Shown in pieces: positions 24,635 through 33,299 of a stretch of 39,662 bases of DNA (position 1 is its first letter; each line of letters starts with the position of its first letter). A program made the translations under genes and the position numbers. The stretch is from Dictyoglomus sp. (GTDB lineage: Bacteria > Dictyoglomota > Dictyoglomia > Dictyoglomales > Dictyoglomaceae): positions 1 through 39,662 of the forward strand of contig JANXBZ010000014.1 of the NCBI GenBank assembly GCA_025060475.1. Direction: 5' to 3'. The notes under the pieces are model-generated. The model was not told the DNA's origin, did no database searches, and saw only the letters and a list, made by a program, of their open reading frames with translations.

Positions 24635-25033
24635 ATGCACGAATGGGCGCTCGCTGAGGCGATTGTAAATACCGCCATAAAAGAAGCTCAGAATAAAAAT
24701 CTGAGTAAGGTAGAATTTTTATCAATAAGAATAGGGGAAATTCAACAAATTGATCTAGAGATCTTTAAATTTGCTATCAAAGAGTTATCTAAAGATACAA
24801 TTCTTAAGGATGCAGAAATAAGATATGAAAACTATCCAGCTATTTTACTTTGTAATGTTTGTAGAAATGAATGGAGTTACACAGAAAGTTTTGAAAAATT
24901 AAATGATGAAGAAAAAGAAGCCATTCATTTCATTCCAGAAACAATTCATGTTTACATTTATTGTCCCAAATGTGGAAGTGTAGATTTTGAGATTAAAGAA
25001 GGAAGAGGGGTATGGATTGAGGAAATATTATGA
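24635..25033 (+). CDS. hypA: HypA, nickel chaperone for [NiFe] hydrogenase
   Basis: A 132-residue HypA. The N-terminal Met1-His2-Glu3 nickel site is intact (MHEWALAEAIV), which also fixes the start codon. The zinc domain uses Cys73-X2-Cys76 and Cys110-X2-Cys113. The 33 residues between the two pairs are longer than in Escherichia coli HypA and resemble the archaeal (Thermococcus) form. HypA delivers nickel to the hydrogenase large subunit together with a HypB nucleotidase. The stop overlaps the start of the MinD-like ATPase gene by four bases (ATGA), tying the two together. Confidence 0.93.
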   Translation: MHEWALAEAIVNTAIKEAQNKNLSKVEFLSIRIGEIQQIDLEIFKFAIKELSKDTILKDAEIRYENYPAILLCNVCRNEWSYTESFEKLNDEEKEAIHFIPETIHVYIYCPKCGSVDFEIKEGRGVWIEEIL

Positions 25034-25761
25034 AATTAATTGATCCAAGAGTTTATGCTATTGAGGGGAGAATTAAAGATATAAAAAGAATATGGGCAGT
25101 AAGTAGTGGGAAGGGAGGTGTGGGAAAGAGTACTTTATCCACTTTTATTTCTCTATTATTAAATAAAAGGGGTTATAAAGCAGGACTCTTAGATTTAGAT
25201 TTTTATGGCCCTTCTTCTCATTTAATATTGGGAGCTAATAATATAAAACCTATTGAGGATTATGGACTAAGACCTGCAGATATTGAGGGAATTAAATTTA
25301 TGTCTATTATATACTTCACTGAAAATAGACCCTTAGCAATGAGAGGAAAGGATATTTCTAACGTTCTTATAGAACTTCTAACTATTACCCGTTGGAATAA
25401 TCTAGATTTTTTAATCATTGATATGCCTCCGGGGATGGGTGAAATTCTTTTAGATATTATTCGCTATATATCAAATTTAGAATTTTTAGTTATTTCTAAC
25501 TCTTCAACAATATCCATGGAAACAGTAGAAAAATTAATAAAATTTTTGAATTCTCAAAATATTCCTATTTTAGGAGTTATTGAAAATATGAAATTTGTTC
25601 CCTCTGAGTATATTAAAAACAAATGTTACGAGCTTAATATTAAATATTTAGGAGAAATTTCCTTCTGTCCAGAAATAGAAAATTATTATGGAAATATTGA
25701 AAAGCTCTTAGATTTACGAATCTCTAAAGAGCTTAACAATATTCTTTCTTTTCTTATATGA
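25030..25761 (+). CDS. MinD/Mrp-type ATPase, probable ATPase-type HypB (HypBAT-like)
   Basis: A 243-residue ATPase of the MinD/Mrp (SIMIBI) class. The deviant Walker A is SSGKGGVGKST (25-35), with signature Lys28 and Lys33; Asp in LLDLDFYGPS and the IDMPPGMGE block complete the site. The CPXC motif of Mrp/Nbp35 iron-sulfur carriers is missing (ENMKFVPSEY stands at that place). The usual GTP-type HypB is not in the operon. In Thermococcus a MinD-like ATPase, HypBAT, replaces HypB and binds HypA. The four-base overlap with hypA here makes the same role likely: ATP-driven help in nickel transfer by HypA. It could still be an iron-sulfur assembly ATPase, but that is less likely. Confidence 0.8.
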   Translation: MKLIDPRVYAIEGRIKDIKRIWAVSSGKGGVGKSTLSTFISLLLNKRGYKAGLLDLDFYGPSSHLILGANNIKPIEDYGLRPADIEGIKFMSIIYFTENRPLAMRGKDISNVLIELLTITRWNNLDFLIIDMPPGMGEILLDIIRYISNLEFLVISNSSTISMETVEKLIKFLNSQNIPILGVIENMKFVPSEYIKNKCYELNIKYLGEISFCPEIENYYGNIEKLLDLRISKELNNILSFLI

Positions 25762-25788
25762 TTAAAATTTTTAGAAAGAAGGTGAACT

Positions 25789-27468
25789 ATGGAGAAAATT
25801 AAAATTAAAGTAAATGGAAAAGAAGTTGAAGTTTCTCCCGGAAAAACAGTTCTTCAGGTTCTTAAGGAATTAGGTATACATGTTCCAGTACTTTGCTACT
25901 ATGAACCTTTAATGCCCCAAGGATCATGTAGAATATGTGTGGTTGAGGATAGAGGTGTGTTAAAGACAGCATGTACTACACCTGTTGAGCCTAATATGGA
26001 TATAAAGACTGATACTCCTAATGTTATAAATTCAAGAAAACTTGTTCTTCAACTCCTTTTTTCGGAAAGAAACCATTATTGTATGTATTGTGAGGTTACT
26101 GGAGAATGTGAGCTACAAGACCTAGGCTATGAATTTGGATTAGATCACTTTGAATTTCCAACCTTTGAGAGAAAATTCCCAGTAGATAACACTCATGATT
26201 TCATAATGATAGACCACAATCGTTGTGTTCTTTGTAGACGCTGTGTGAGAGTATGTTCTGAGGTTGCAGGACATTATGTTTTAGGAGAAATGGAAAGAGG
26301 AATTGATACTATGATAATTGCAGATATGAATTTACCATTAGGAAATTCGTCCTGTGTATCTTGTGGGCTTTGTGCTCAAGTATGTCCTACGGGAGCAATA
26401 ATCGATAAAAGATCATCTTATCTTGGGAGAGAAATTCAATCCGATATTATCTATTCAAATTGTGATCTTTGTGCAGTAGGATGTGGAGTTGAGATTTACA
26501 AGAAAAAAGGAGCTAATTTCATTGTAAAGATTTATGGAGATTGGAATTCTGAAATATCTAAGGGAATTCTTTGTAAAGTAGGTAGATATTTATCTCTTTT
26601 CAATAACAAAGAAAGAGCTGTAGGAATTAGAGTTAAGGAAGAATTTGGTTTCAGAAAAATTCATGAGGATAATTTAGTTTCCTTGATAAAATCTAAACTT
26701 AATAATGCTGTAGCATATGTAGATGGTTCTCTATTTAATGAAGAGCTTGAGCTTATAAAGGAGCTATTTAAGGGAAGAGTATACTCCTTATATCCAAATG
26801 ATTCTCCTATTCCTTCAAATATAAATATTGAAGATTTAGATAACAGTAATTTCTTTGTAATCATAGGAGTAGATTTAAATAGAGAATATGGTACCATTGG
26901 TTCCTTTGTAAAGAGAAATGTAATTGGAAAGAAAGCAAAACTTATGGTTATAGATAAAGAATTAAATAGTCTTGCTAAAATTGCTGATTATGTATTTAAT
27001 ATTAAAGATATTAACATAGCACTTGATATTTTGAATAAAGAAAAAGAGGTAACAATTATATATAAAAATCTAACAGAATCGGAAAGATCTCTTCTTTTAT
27101 CTCTTTCCAATGCTAAATTTCTGCACCTTCCTATGGAGACAAATTCTATTGGCCTTCAAAAGCTTGGAATAAAACATGAAAAAATATCTGCTGAGAATGT
27201 GTTTGTTTTTGGCAAAAACTTAGAAGGTATAAAGGATTTACCAATTAAAAATTCATTTATGTTGATATTCACCCCCTATGAAGATGAAGAATTACATAAA
27301 GGAGATGTTATTGTAGGAATTACTGATTGGTTCGAAAGAGAAGGAACTTTCTATAATTTAGAAGGAAGAAAAGTAAAGAAGGAAAAAGTTCTAAAACCTA
27401 CCTTTGATGTAATTGATCTAAAGGAATTTATTTCTTATATGTTGGGTAAAACTGAGAGAATATCTTAA
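25789..27468 (+). CDS. NuoG/HoxU-like iron-sulfur subunit of the hydrogenase
   Basis: A 559-residue electron-transfer subunit. Residues 1-78 are a [2Fe-2S] ferredoxin domain (Cys36, Cys47, Cys50, Cys62). His96/Cys98/Cys101/Cys107 in NHYCMYCEVTGECELQ bind a [4Fe-4S] cluster as in HoxU. Two [4Fe-4S] ferredoxin motifs follow (Cys146, 149, 152, 156 and Cys189, 192, 195, 199). Cys225, Cys228, Cys232 and Cys262 form a further cluster site of the molybdopterin-oxidoreductase type. Residues 270-559 resemble a degenerate NuoG molybdopterin domain, a part that true HoxU lacks. It carries electrons between hydrogenase and an acceptor. No NuoE/NuoF-like flavin subunit is in the operon. A ribosome binding site (AGAAGGTG) precedes the ATG. 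Confidence 0.88.
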   Translation: MEKIKIKVNGKEVEVSPGKTVLQVLKELGIHVPVLCYYEPLMPQGSCRICVVEDRGVLKTACTTPVEPNMDIKTDTPNVINSRKLVLQLLFSERNHYCMYCEVTGECELQDLGYEFGLDHFEFPTFERKFPVDNTHDFIMIDHNRCVLCRRCVRVCSEVAGHYVLGEMERGIDTMIIADMNLPLGNSSCVSCGLCAQVCPTGAIIDKRSSYLGREIQSDIIYSNCDLCAVGCGVEIYKKKGANFIVKIYGDWNSEISKGILCKVGRYLSLFNNKERAVGIRVKEEFGFRKIHEDNLVSLIKSKLNNAVAYVDGSLFNEELELIKELFKGRVYSLYPNDSPIPSNINIEDLDNSNFFVIIGVDLNREYGTIGSFVKRNVIGKKAKLMVIDKELNSLAKIADYVFNIKDINIALDILNKEKEVTIIYKNLTESERSLLLSLSNAKFLHLPMETNSIGLQKLGIKHEKISAENVFVFGKNLEGIKDLPIKNSFMLIFTPYEDEELHKGDVIVGITDWFEREGTFYNLEGRKVKKEKVLKPTFDVIDLKEFISYMLGKTERIS

Positions 27469-27482
27469 AAGAGGTGAAAATT

Positions 27483-28025
27483 ATGGGAAAAATTAAGGTT
27501 GCTTCTATATGGTGTGAAGGATGTTCTGGATGCCATATGTCCTTTCTTGATATGGACGAAAGATTAGTTGAACTTATAAATAAAGGTTTAGAGCTAAATG
27601 CAACACCCATAACTGATTTAAAAGTACCCGATGAGGGAACAGATATAGGTATTATTGAAGGAGCAGTAGCAACAGATCATCATGAAGAAGAAGTAAAAAT
27701 GATGAGAGAAAGATGTAAAATTATAGTAGCCCTAGGAGATTGTGCTGTTTTTGGTGGAATTCCTACTATGAGAAATTACTTCACTGTAGATGACCTTTTA
27801 AAGAGAGGATATCTTACTACTGAAAGCACCGTAGATGGTAAAATTCCAATTTCTGAAGAACTTGGAAAACATCTTCCAAAAACTAAAGCGGTAAACGAAG
27901 TTGTAAAGGTAGACTTTTATATTCCTGGATGTCCTCCTTCTGCAGATGCTATATATCATGTGTTAAGAGAAGTGTTAGAGGGAAGAATTCCTAAATTAGA
28001 AGGCGAACTTCTGAAGTATGAATAA
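27483..28025 (+). CDS. hoxY: [NiFe] hydrogenase small subunit, HoxY type
   Basis: A 180-residue small subunit of a cytoplasmic bidirectional (group 3-like) [NiFe] hydrogenase. It holds the proximal [4Fe-4S] cluster: Cys14 and Cys17 in CEGCSGCHMSFLDMDE, a Cys in LGDCAVFGGIPTMRN and one in PGCPPSADAIY. It lacks a Tat signal and the medial and distal cluster domains of uptake hydrogenases, so it is cytosolic. The ATG at 27483 is preferred because AGAGGTG sits seven bases before it; an in-frame GTG at 27474 is part of that site. It lies between the NuoG-like subunit and hoxH, and is translated with them. Confidence 0.93.
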   Translation: MGKIKVASIWCEGCSGCHMSFLDMDERLVELINKGLELNATPITDLKVPDEGTDIGIIEGAVATDHHEEEVKMMRERCKIIVALGDCAVFGGIPTMRNYFTVDDLLKRGYLTTESTVDGKIPISEELGKHLPKTKAVNEVVKVDFYIPGCPPSADAIYHVLREVLEGRIPKLEGELLKYE

Positions 28026-28036
28026 GAGGTGAGAAT

Positions 28037-29461
28037 ATGGAAAAGAAAATTACTATAAGTCCAATTACAAGAATAGAAGGACATGCAAGGGTTACCATTC
28101 ATTTAAAGGACGATGGAAAAGTTGAAAAAGCTTTCTTTCATGTGGATCAATTTAGAGGTTTTGAGAAGTTTTCAGAGGGAAGACATTTTTCTGAGATGCC
28201 TGTTATTACTCCAAGAATTTGTGGGATATGTCCCATAAGTCACCATTTGGCTTCTGCAAAGGCAACCGATGAAATTATTGGGATAGATATACCAAGGCCT
28301 GCGAAACTTTTAAGAGAATTGATTCATATGGGACAATTTATTCAGTCCCACTCAATGCACTTTTTTGAACTAGCTGGACCAGACTTTATCCTTGGTTGGG
28401 ATGCAGATCCCAGAATAAGAAATGTGGTAGGTCTTATACAGGAAAATCCTGAATTAGCCTTGAAAGCAGTAAGATTAAGAAAATTTGGTCAAAGAATCAT
28501 AGAACTTGTAGCAGGAAGAAGAATTCATCCTGTTTTTGCAGTACCTGGTGGTGTAAATTCTGCTCTTTCTCCTTCTGCAAGAGATGAAATATTAAAAGGT
28601 ATAGATGAGATGATAGGATACATAAAAGAAGGAATAAAATTAGCAGAAGATTTTATTGAAAAAAATAAAGAAGAATGTAATAAGTTTGCTTCCTTCCCTA
28701 CAGGATATCTTGGTCTTGTAAAAGAGGATGGTTCTTTGGAGTTTTACGATGGAAAAATAAGATTTATGGATAAAGAAGGTAACATAGTAAAAGAATTTAA
28801 GCCTCAGTATTATTTAAGATACATAGGGGAAAGGGTAGAGGATTGGACCTATCTAAAATTCCCATATTATAAGCCCTTGGGATTTCCAGAGGGAGTTTAC
28901 AGGGTAGGACCTCTTGCAAGATTAAACATAGCGGAAAAAATAAGTACTCCTATTGCAAATGAAGAATTCAAAAAATTTAAATCCATAAATAATGGAAAGC
29001 CTGTAGAAGGTTCTTTATATTACCACTATGCAAGGTTAATTGAAACAATTTATGCCTTAGAGAGAGCAAGAGAAATATTAGAAGATCCAGAGGTTATGAG
29101 TCAAGATGTGCTAAGACTTGGTGAGGTAACAAACGAAGAAGGAATAGGAGTAGTGGAAGCTCCAAGAGGAACCTTAATTCATCATTACTGGGTTGATGAA
29201 AGAGGAACTATTGAGAAAGTCAACTTAATAGTTTCTACAGGACATAATAATTGGGCTATGAGTAAAGCTGTAGAAGAAATTGCAAAAGCATATGTAGATG
29301 GTAATAATTTAAAAGAAGGTATGCTAAATCGTGTGGAAGGTGCTATCAGATGTTATGATCCATGTCTTTCTTGTTCTACTCATGCAATTGGTAAAATGCC
29401 TATTATCATAGAATTTTATGATAAAGATGGGAAATTGATTAATTTTATAAAAAGAGATTGA
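28037..29461 (+). CDS. hoxH: [NiFe] hydrogenase large subunit, HoxH type
   Basis: A 474-residue catalytic subunit. The L1 motif RICGICP gives Cys62 and Cys65, the L2 motif DPCLSCSTH gives Cys443 and Cys446; these four bind the Ni-Fe(CN)2CO site. The N-terminus ISPITRIEGHARVTI is diagnostic. After His449 a 25-residue tail (starting AIGKMP) remains, which a maturation protease should remove after nickel insertion. The HoxY/HoxH pair reversibly oxidises H2 or reduces protons in the cytosol. The stop overlaps the TTG start of the protease gene (TTGA). A good ribosome binding site (AAGAGGTG) lies before the ATG. Confidence 0.95.
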   Translation: MEKKITISPITRIEGHARVTIHLKDDGKVEKAFFHVDQFRGFEKFSEGRHFSEMPVITPRICGICPISHHLASAKATDEIIGIDIPRPAKLLRELIHMGQFIQSHSMHFFELAGPDFILGWDADPRIRNVVGLIQENPELALKAVRLRKFGQRIIELVAGRRIHPVFAVPGGVNSALSPSARDEILKGIDEMIGYIKEGIKLAEDFIEKNKEECNKFASFPTGYLGLVKEDGSLEFYDGKIRFMDKEGNIVKEFKPQYYLRYIGERVEDWTYLKFPYYKPLGFPEGVYRVGPLARLNIAEKISTPIANEEFKKFKSINNGKPVEGSLYYHYARLIETIYALERAREILEDPEVMSQDVLRLGEVTNEEGIGVVEAPRGTLIHHYWVDERGTIEKVNLIVSTGHNNWAMSKAVEEIAKAYVDGNNLKEGMLNRVEGAIRCYDPCLSCSTHAIGKMPIIIEFYDKDGKLINFIKRD

Positions 29462-29886
29462 AAAAAATACTCTTAGTAGGATTTGGTAATGAATATAGAA
29501 AAGATGATGGATTAGGAATAAAGCTCCTGGATCTTATAGAGGGTGAATTTGACAAGATTAAGATCCAGGAGCTTACTTTTGATATGGCGGAAATTATAAA
29601 AAACTATGATATTGTAATTTTTGTTGACGCTTCTTTAGAAGGAAAGGAAATTTCTTTTAGAAAAATCTCAGAAAAATGTACCTTTTCTCCTCTTACTCAT
29701 CACACTTCCTGCGAGGAACTCTTAATTTGGACTAAAGCTTTGTATGGAAAAACTCCCGAATTTTATTTGCTATCTATAAAAGGCTATGATTTTGATTTTG
29801 GAGAGGAGTTATCAGAAGAAGCAAAGAAAAATTTAGAAAAGGGTCTTAAGTTTTTAAAAAGATTTATTAAAGGATTAAATGAATAA
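29458..29886 (+). CDS. Hydrogenase maturation protease (HyaD/HoxW type)
   Basis: A 142-residue endopeptidase that removes the C-terminal tail of HoxH after nickel insertion. It has the family start LLVGFGNEYRKDDGLGI, with acidic nickel-sensing residues in the DDG block (Asp16/Asp17), VDA with Asp57, and His81/His82 before TSCEELL. The first residue block reads GNEYRKDDG rather than the more usual GN.L..DDG. Translation starts at TTG 29458, overlapping the hoxH stop by four bases. A perfect 16-base inverted repeat lies at codons 22-39. It overlaps hypF by eight bases. Confidence 0.9.
   Translation: MKKILLVGFGNEYRKDDGLGIKLLDLIEGEFDKIKIQELTFDMAEIIKNYDIVIFVDASLEGKEISFRKISEKCTFSPLTHHTSCEELLIWTKALYGKTPEFYLLSIKGYDFDFGEELSEEAKKNLEKGLKFLKRFIKGLNE
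29521..29574. repeat. Perfect 16-bp inverted repeat inside the protease gene
   Basis: AAGCTCCTGGATCTTA (29521-29536) is the exact reverse complement of TAAGATCCAGGAGCTT (29559-29574); the loop is 22 bases. The stem has six to seven G/C pairs and no mismatch. It lies wholly in coding sequence (residues 22-39 of the maturation protease). The 3' side continues ACTTTTGAT, a short T run, so partial transcription termination or RNA processing before hypF is possible. Confidence 0.9.
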
Positions 29887-32137
29887 AACTTATAGAATAA
29901 AAATCTACGGTATAGTGCAGGGAGTAGGTTTTAGACCTTTTATATATAAACTAGCAAAGGATCTGAATCTAAAGGGATATATTTTTAACTCAACAGGTTC
30001 TGTACATATAAAGCTACAAGGGGATGAAGAAATTATAGAATTGTTTATGCAAAAAATTCTTAGAGATCATCCACCTCTTTCCAAAATAGAAAAAATAGAA
30101 AAAGAAGAAATCCTTTCAGAAGAAAAATACGAAGATTTTGAAATAATAGAAAGTAGAGAAGAACAAGGTTTTAATTTTATCTCTCCTGATATAGCTATAT
30201 GCAATGATTGTCTTTATGAAATGTACAATCCAGAAGATAGAAGATACAAGTATCCTTTTATCAATTGTACAAATTGTGGACCAAGATACACTATTATAGA
30301 AGATCTTCCTTACGACAGAGAAAAAACCACCATGAAAATCTTTAAAATGTGTCAAGAATGTGATAAAGAATATCATGATCCCCTAACAAGAAGATTTCAT
30401 GCTCAACCCATAAGCTGTTATAATTGTGGTCCCTCTCTATGGATCTATGAAGAAAAGACCGAGGATCCTCAAAATATCTTTATAAAAATATCTGAATATT
30501 TAAGAGAAGGAAAAATTCTTGCTATTAAAGGTATTGGCGGATTCCATCTTGCCTGTGACGCTACAAATAATAACTCTGTGAAAACTTTAAGGCTTAGAAA
30601 AAAAAGACCATCAAAACCCTTTGCTCTCATGATGAGAGACTTAGATATGATAAAGAAATATTGCTATGTAAGGGAACAGGAAGAAAAAGTATTAATCTCT
30701 AAAGAAAGACCTATTGTATTACTTCTAATAAAGGATCTTGGAGATATTTCTCCCCTTGTGGCTCCAAGAAATGAATATCTAGGAGTTATGCTTCCTTATG
30801 CTCCTTATCATTATCTTATTTTTGACTATTTTAATAGACCCTTAGTAATGACTAGTGGAAATATTACTGACGAGCCTATAATCAAAGACAATGAAGAGGC
30901 AATAAAAAAGTTAAAAAATATTGCAGACATATTTATATTTCATAACCGAAATATAGCAAGAAGAATTGATGATAGTGTAGTATTTTTTGAAAAGGATGGA
31001 CTCCAAATAATAAGAAGAGCAAGAGGATATGCTCCTGATCCTATAAAAATACCTATCACTATAAAGCCCATTCTTGCCTTAGGAGGAGAATTAAAAAGCA
31101 CCTTTGCTCTCGGAAAAGAAAACTATGTATTTGTAAGTCCTCACATAGGAGACTTGAAGGATAAGGACACTCTTGAAGTATATGAAGAAACAATTAGAGA
31201 ATTTATAAGACTTTTTAGAATTGAACCTGAAATTCTTGTACATGATCTGCATCCTCAATATCTTTCTACCGACTTTGCAGAAAAATTTAAAAAATATTTA
31301 GAAGTAAAATCTATTCAGCATCATAAAGCCCATTTCTTCTCACTCATCTTAGATAGAGAAATAAAAGATGAAATTATCTGCTTTTCCTTTGATGGAACAG
31401 GATATGGAGAAGACGGAAAAATTTGGGGAGGAGAGGTCTTTATAGGAAATATAGAGGAAGTGAAAAGAATAGGTCACTTTAAATATTTTCCAATAGCAGG
31501 GGGAGATTATGCTATAGAAAATCCTCAGAAAATTGCTCTTTCTTATCTTTTAAAATACTTTCCTGAAGAAGTGGAAAAGATATTTCCCTATATAAATTCT
31601 TTTGAAATAGAAATTACCAAAAAAATGATAGAAAAAGAAGAGAATATATTTTACACATCTTCCTGTGGAAGAATTTTTGATCTTGTCTCTGCTTTACTCA
31701 AAGTAAGAGAACATATTGATTATGAAGGACAAGCAGCCATAGAACTTGAAATGCTTGCTATGAAAAGTAGAGAAACAAAGCACTATTCCTTTGAAATAAT
31801 TAAAGAAAAGGAAAAATTTGTCATTGATGTAAAACCAACTATTGCGCAAATTATTGAGGAATTAAGGATTACTGATAAAAAGGATATAGGTAAAAAATTC
31901 CACAATACCATATCTCAGATAATTTTGTCTCTTTCTGAAATTTTAAGAGAAGAGTTCAAAATAAATAAAATCGGGTTTTCAGGAGGAGTTTTCCAAAATC
32001 GATTATTACTAAGAACAGTTGTAACATTACTAGAAGAAAAGGGTTTCCAAATTTTTACTCATAAAAAGGTGCCAACAAATGATGCTGGAATATCTCTTGG
32101 TCAGGTTATTTTAGGAAGATTAATAGAAAATAATTAA
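29879..32137 (+). CDS. hypF: HypF carbamoyltransferase for hydrogenase cyanide ligands
   Basis: A 752-residue HypF. It uses carbamoyl phosphate and ATP to carbamoylate the C-terminal Cys of HypE on the way to the CN ligands of the Ni-Fe site. The domains in order are: acylphosphatase (5-90, GIVQGVGFRPFIY); two zinc fingers (Cys108/111/130/133 and Cys158/161/180/183); a YrdC-like domain (about 195-380, with KGIGGFHLACDA and LRLRKKRPSKPFALM); and a Kae1-like domain (about 395-750, with HHKAHFFS, SFDGTGYGEDG and GFSGGVFQNRLL). It is the last gene of the hydrogenase operon; hypC, hypD and hypE are not in the window. Confidence 0.96.
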   Translation: MNKTYRIKIYGIVQGVGFRPFIYKLAKDLNLKGYIFNSTGSVHIKLQGDEEIIELFMQKILRDHPPLSKIEKIEKEEILSEEKYEDFEIIESREEQGFNFISPDIAICNDCLYEMYNPEDRRYKYPFINCTNCGPRYTIIEDLPYDREKTTMKIFKMCQECDKEYHDPLTRRFHAQPISCYNCGPSLWIYEEKTEDPQNIFIKISEYLREGKILAIKGIGGFHLACDATNNNSVKTLRLRKKRPSKPFALMMRDLDMIKKYCYVREQEEKVLISKERPIVLLLIKDLGDISPLVAPRNEYLGVMLPYAPYHYLIFDYFNRPLVMTSGNITDEPIIKDNEEAIKKLKNIADIFIFHNRNIARRIDDSVVFFEKDGLQIIRRARGYAPDPIKIPITIKPILALGGELKSTFALGKENYVFVSPHIGDLKDKDTLEVYEETIREFIRLFRIEPEILVHDLHPQYLSTDFAEKFKKYLEVKSIQHHKAHFFSLILDREIKDEIICFSFDGTGYGEDGKIWGGEVFIGNIEEVKRIGHFKYFPIAGGDYAIENPQKIALSYLLKYFPEEVEKIFPYINSFEIEITKKMIEKEENIFYTSSCGRIFDLVSALLKVREHIDYEGQAAIELEMLAMKSRETKHYSFEIIKEKEKFVIDVKPTIAQIIEELRITDKKDIGKKFHNTISQIILSLSEILREEFKINKIGFSGGVFQNRLLLRTVVTLLEEKGFQIFTHKKVPTNDAGISLGQVILGRLIENN

Positions 32138-32141
32138 AAAA

Positions 32142-33269
32142 TTATCTCTCTAAGTTTAAGCTTAGTATTCCTCCTATTAGCACAAATAAAGACATTAAAA
32201 TAAAGCTTATAAAATAACTCCCACTTACATCCTTAGCATAGCCAATTAAATATGGAGAGATCAAAGTGCTAAAATTTACAAAAATATTTAATATAGAATA
32301 TCCCATGCCTAAATTCTTAGTAAATTTTGGCAAAAGATAAAATACTGTAGGAGGGACTAAAACAGCAGAAATTCCAGAAAGAATTACTATAAAAGGAGAA
32401 CTTATAAAATAAATTAGAGTAAGAAAAAAAGAAAGCAAAATACTTCCTATTAAAATAAATAAGGATGGTTTTGATGCTACATCCAAAAGATATCCTAATA
32501 CAGGGCTTAAAAAAGATCCAAGCATATAAAGACTACTAATAAAAGCAGCATAATTTTCCGAATATCCTTTTAGTACAAAATAGTCAGGAGCAAAAGTAAA
32601 AAATGATAAAGAGCCTGCATTAAAAAGTCCCCATAAAACACCTAAGATTATTACCTTTGAAGAAAGACTTTTGAACAAATTAATAAAACTAAAATTAACA
32701 TCTTTTTCCATATTATCTTCTTTATAAAGAAACAATGCCCAAAGAAGGACAAAGAGTGTAAATACTAAAAGTACAATCATAGGAGATTTAAAGCCAAAAC
32801 TTTGAGCTATATATGGAAAAATATTAAAAGATAAGATACTTGCAAGGGGCATAGCAGTACCCCAATATCCTATTGCTCTACCTAATTTATTTCCCTTAAA
32901 CTTTTCTCCTATAATTCTTAAACCAACAACTGCAAATATTACACCCCCAAAACCAATAATGAATCTTGAAATAAGTAAAGAATTAAAATTTTTTCCTAAG
33001 ATAAATAAACCTTCTCCTATTATATAGAGGAGGAGAGAAATTATTATAGGAACTTTTACGCCCCATCTATCTAAGATATAGCCTCCTAAAATACCAAAGA
33101 AAAGCGGAGGAAAGGATACTACTCCCATAAGTAGTCCTGCTTGGGATCTTGTGATTCCAAGTTCTCTAATCATAAATGGAATAAGGGGAGGAATGGCTTG
33201 AAAATTAAGAGCAAGTACAAGAGATAGAAAATAAGCAGTTAAAAAATAAAATATTTTATCCTTTTCCAT
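32142..33269 (-). CDS. MFS transporter, about 12 membrane segments
   Basis: A 375-residue major facilitator superfamily carrier. Hydrophobic helices run through the whole length. The first half has the loop 2-3 motif around GGYILDRWGVK and helix 4 SRFIIGFGG, the second half the equivalent loop GYLLDVASKPS. It resembles the CynX/NimT-type branch (small anion or aromatic compound transporters), but the substrate is not readable. It is a single gene that converges on hypF with only four bases between the stops. The promoter upstream carries a perfect palindrome, so expression is probably controlled by a repressor or activator. Confidence 0.85.
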   Translation of the reverse strand: MEKDKIFYFLTAYFLSLVLALNFQAIPPLIPFMIRELGITRSQAGLLMGVVSFPPLFFGILGGYILDRWGVKVPIIISLLLYIIGEGLFILGKNFNSLLISRFIIGFGGVIFAVVGLRIIGEKFKGNKLGRAIGYWGTAMPLASILSFNIFPYIAQSFGFKSPMIVLLVFTLFVLLWALFLYKEDNMEKDVNFSFINLFKSLSSKVIILGVLWGLFNAGSLSFFTFAPDYFVLKGYSENYAAFISSLYMLGSFLSPVLGYLLDVASKPSLFILIGSILLSFFLTLIYFISSPFIVILSGISAVLVPPTVFYLLPKFTKNLGMGYSILNIFVNFSTLISPYLIGYAKDVSGSYFISFILMSLFVLIGGILSLNLER

Positions 33270-33299
33270 AAAATTCTCCTTTCAAATTTAGTTAGCTAT

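Noticed and set aside
27474-27482. GTG start for hoxY
   Set aside because: The GTG is part of the AGAGGTG ribosome binding site for the ATG at 27483, and the added residues are not in the family.
32150-32175. CTAAG-TTTAAG-CTTAG hairpin at the end of hypF/MFS
   Set aside because: The five-base stem is weak, lies within the MFS coding end and has no T tract, so I do not call it a terminator.
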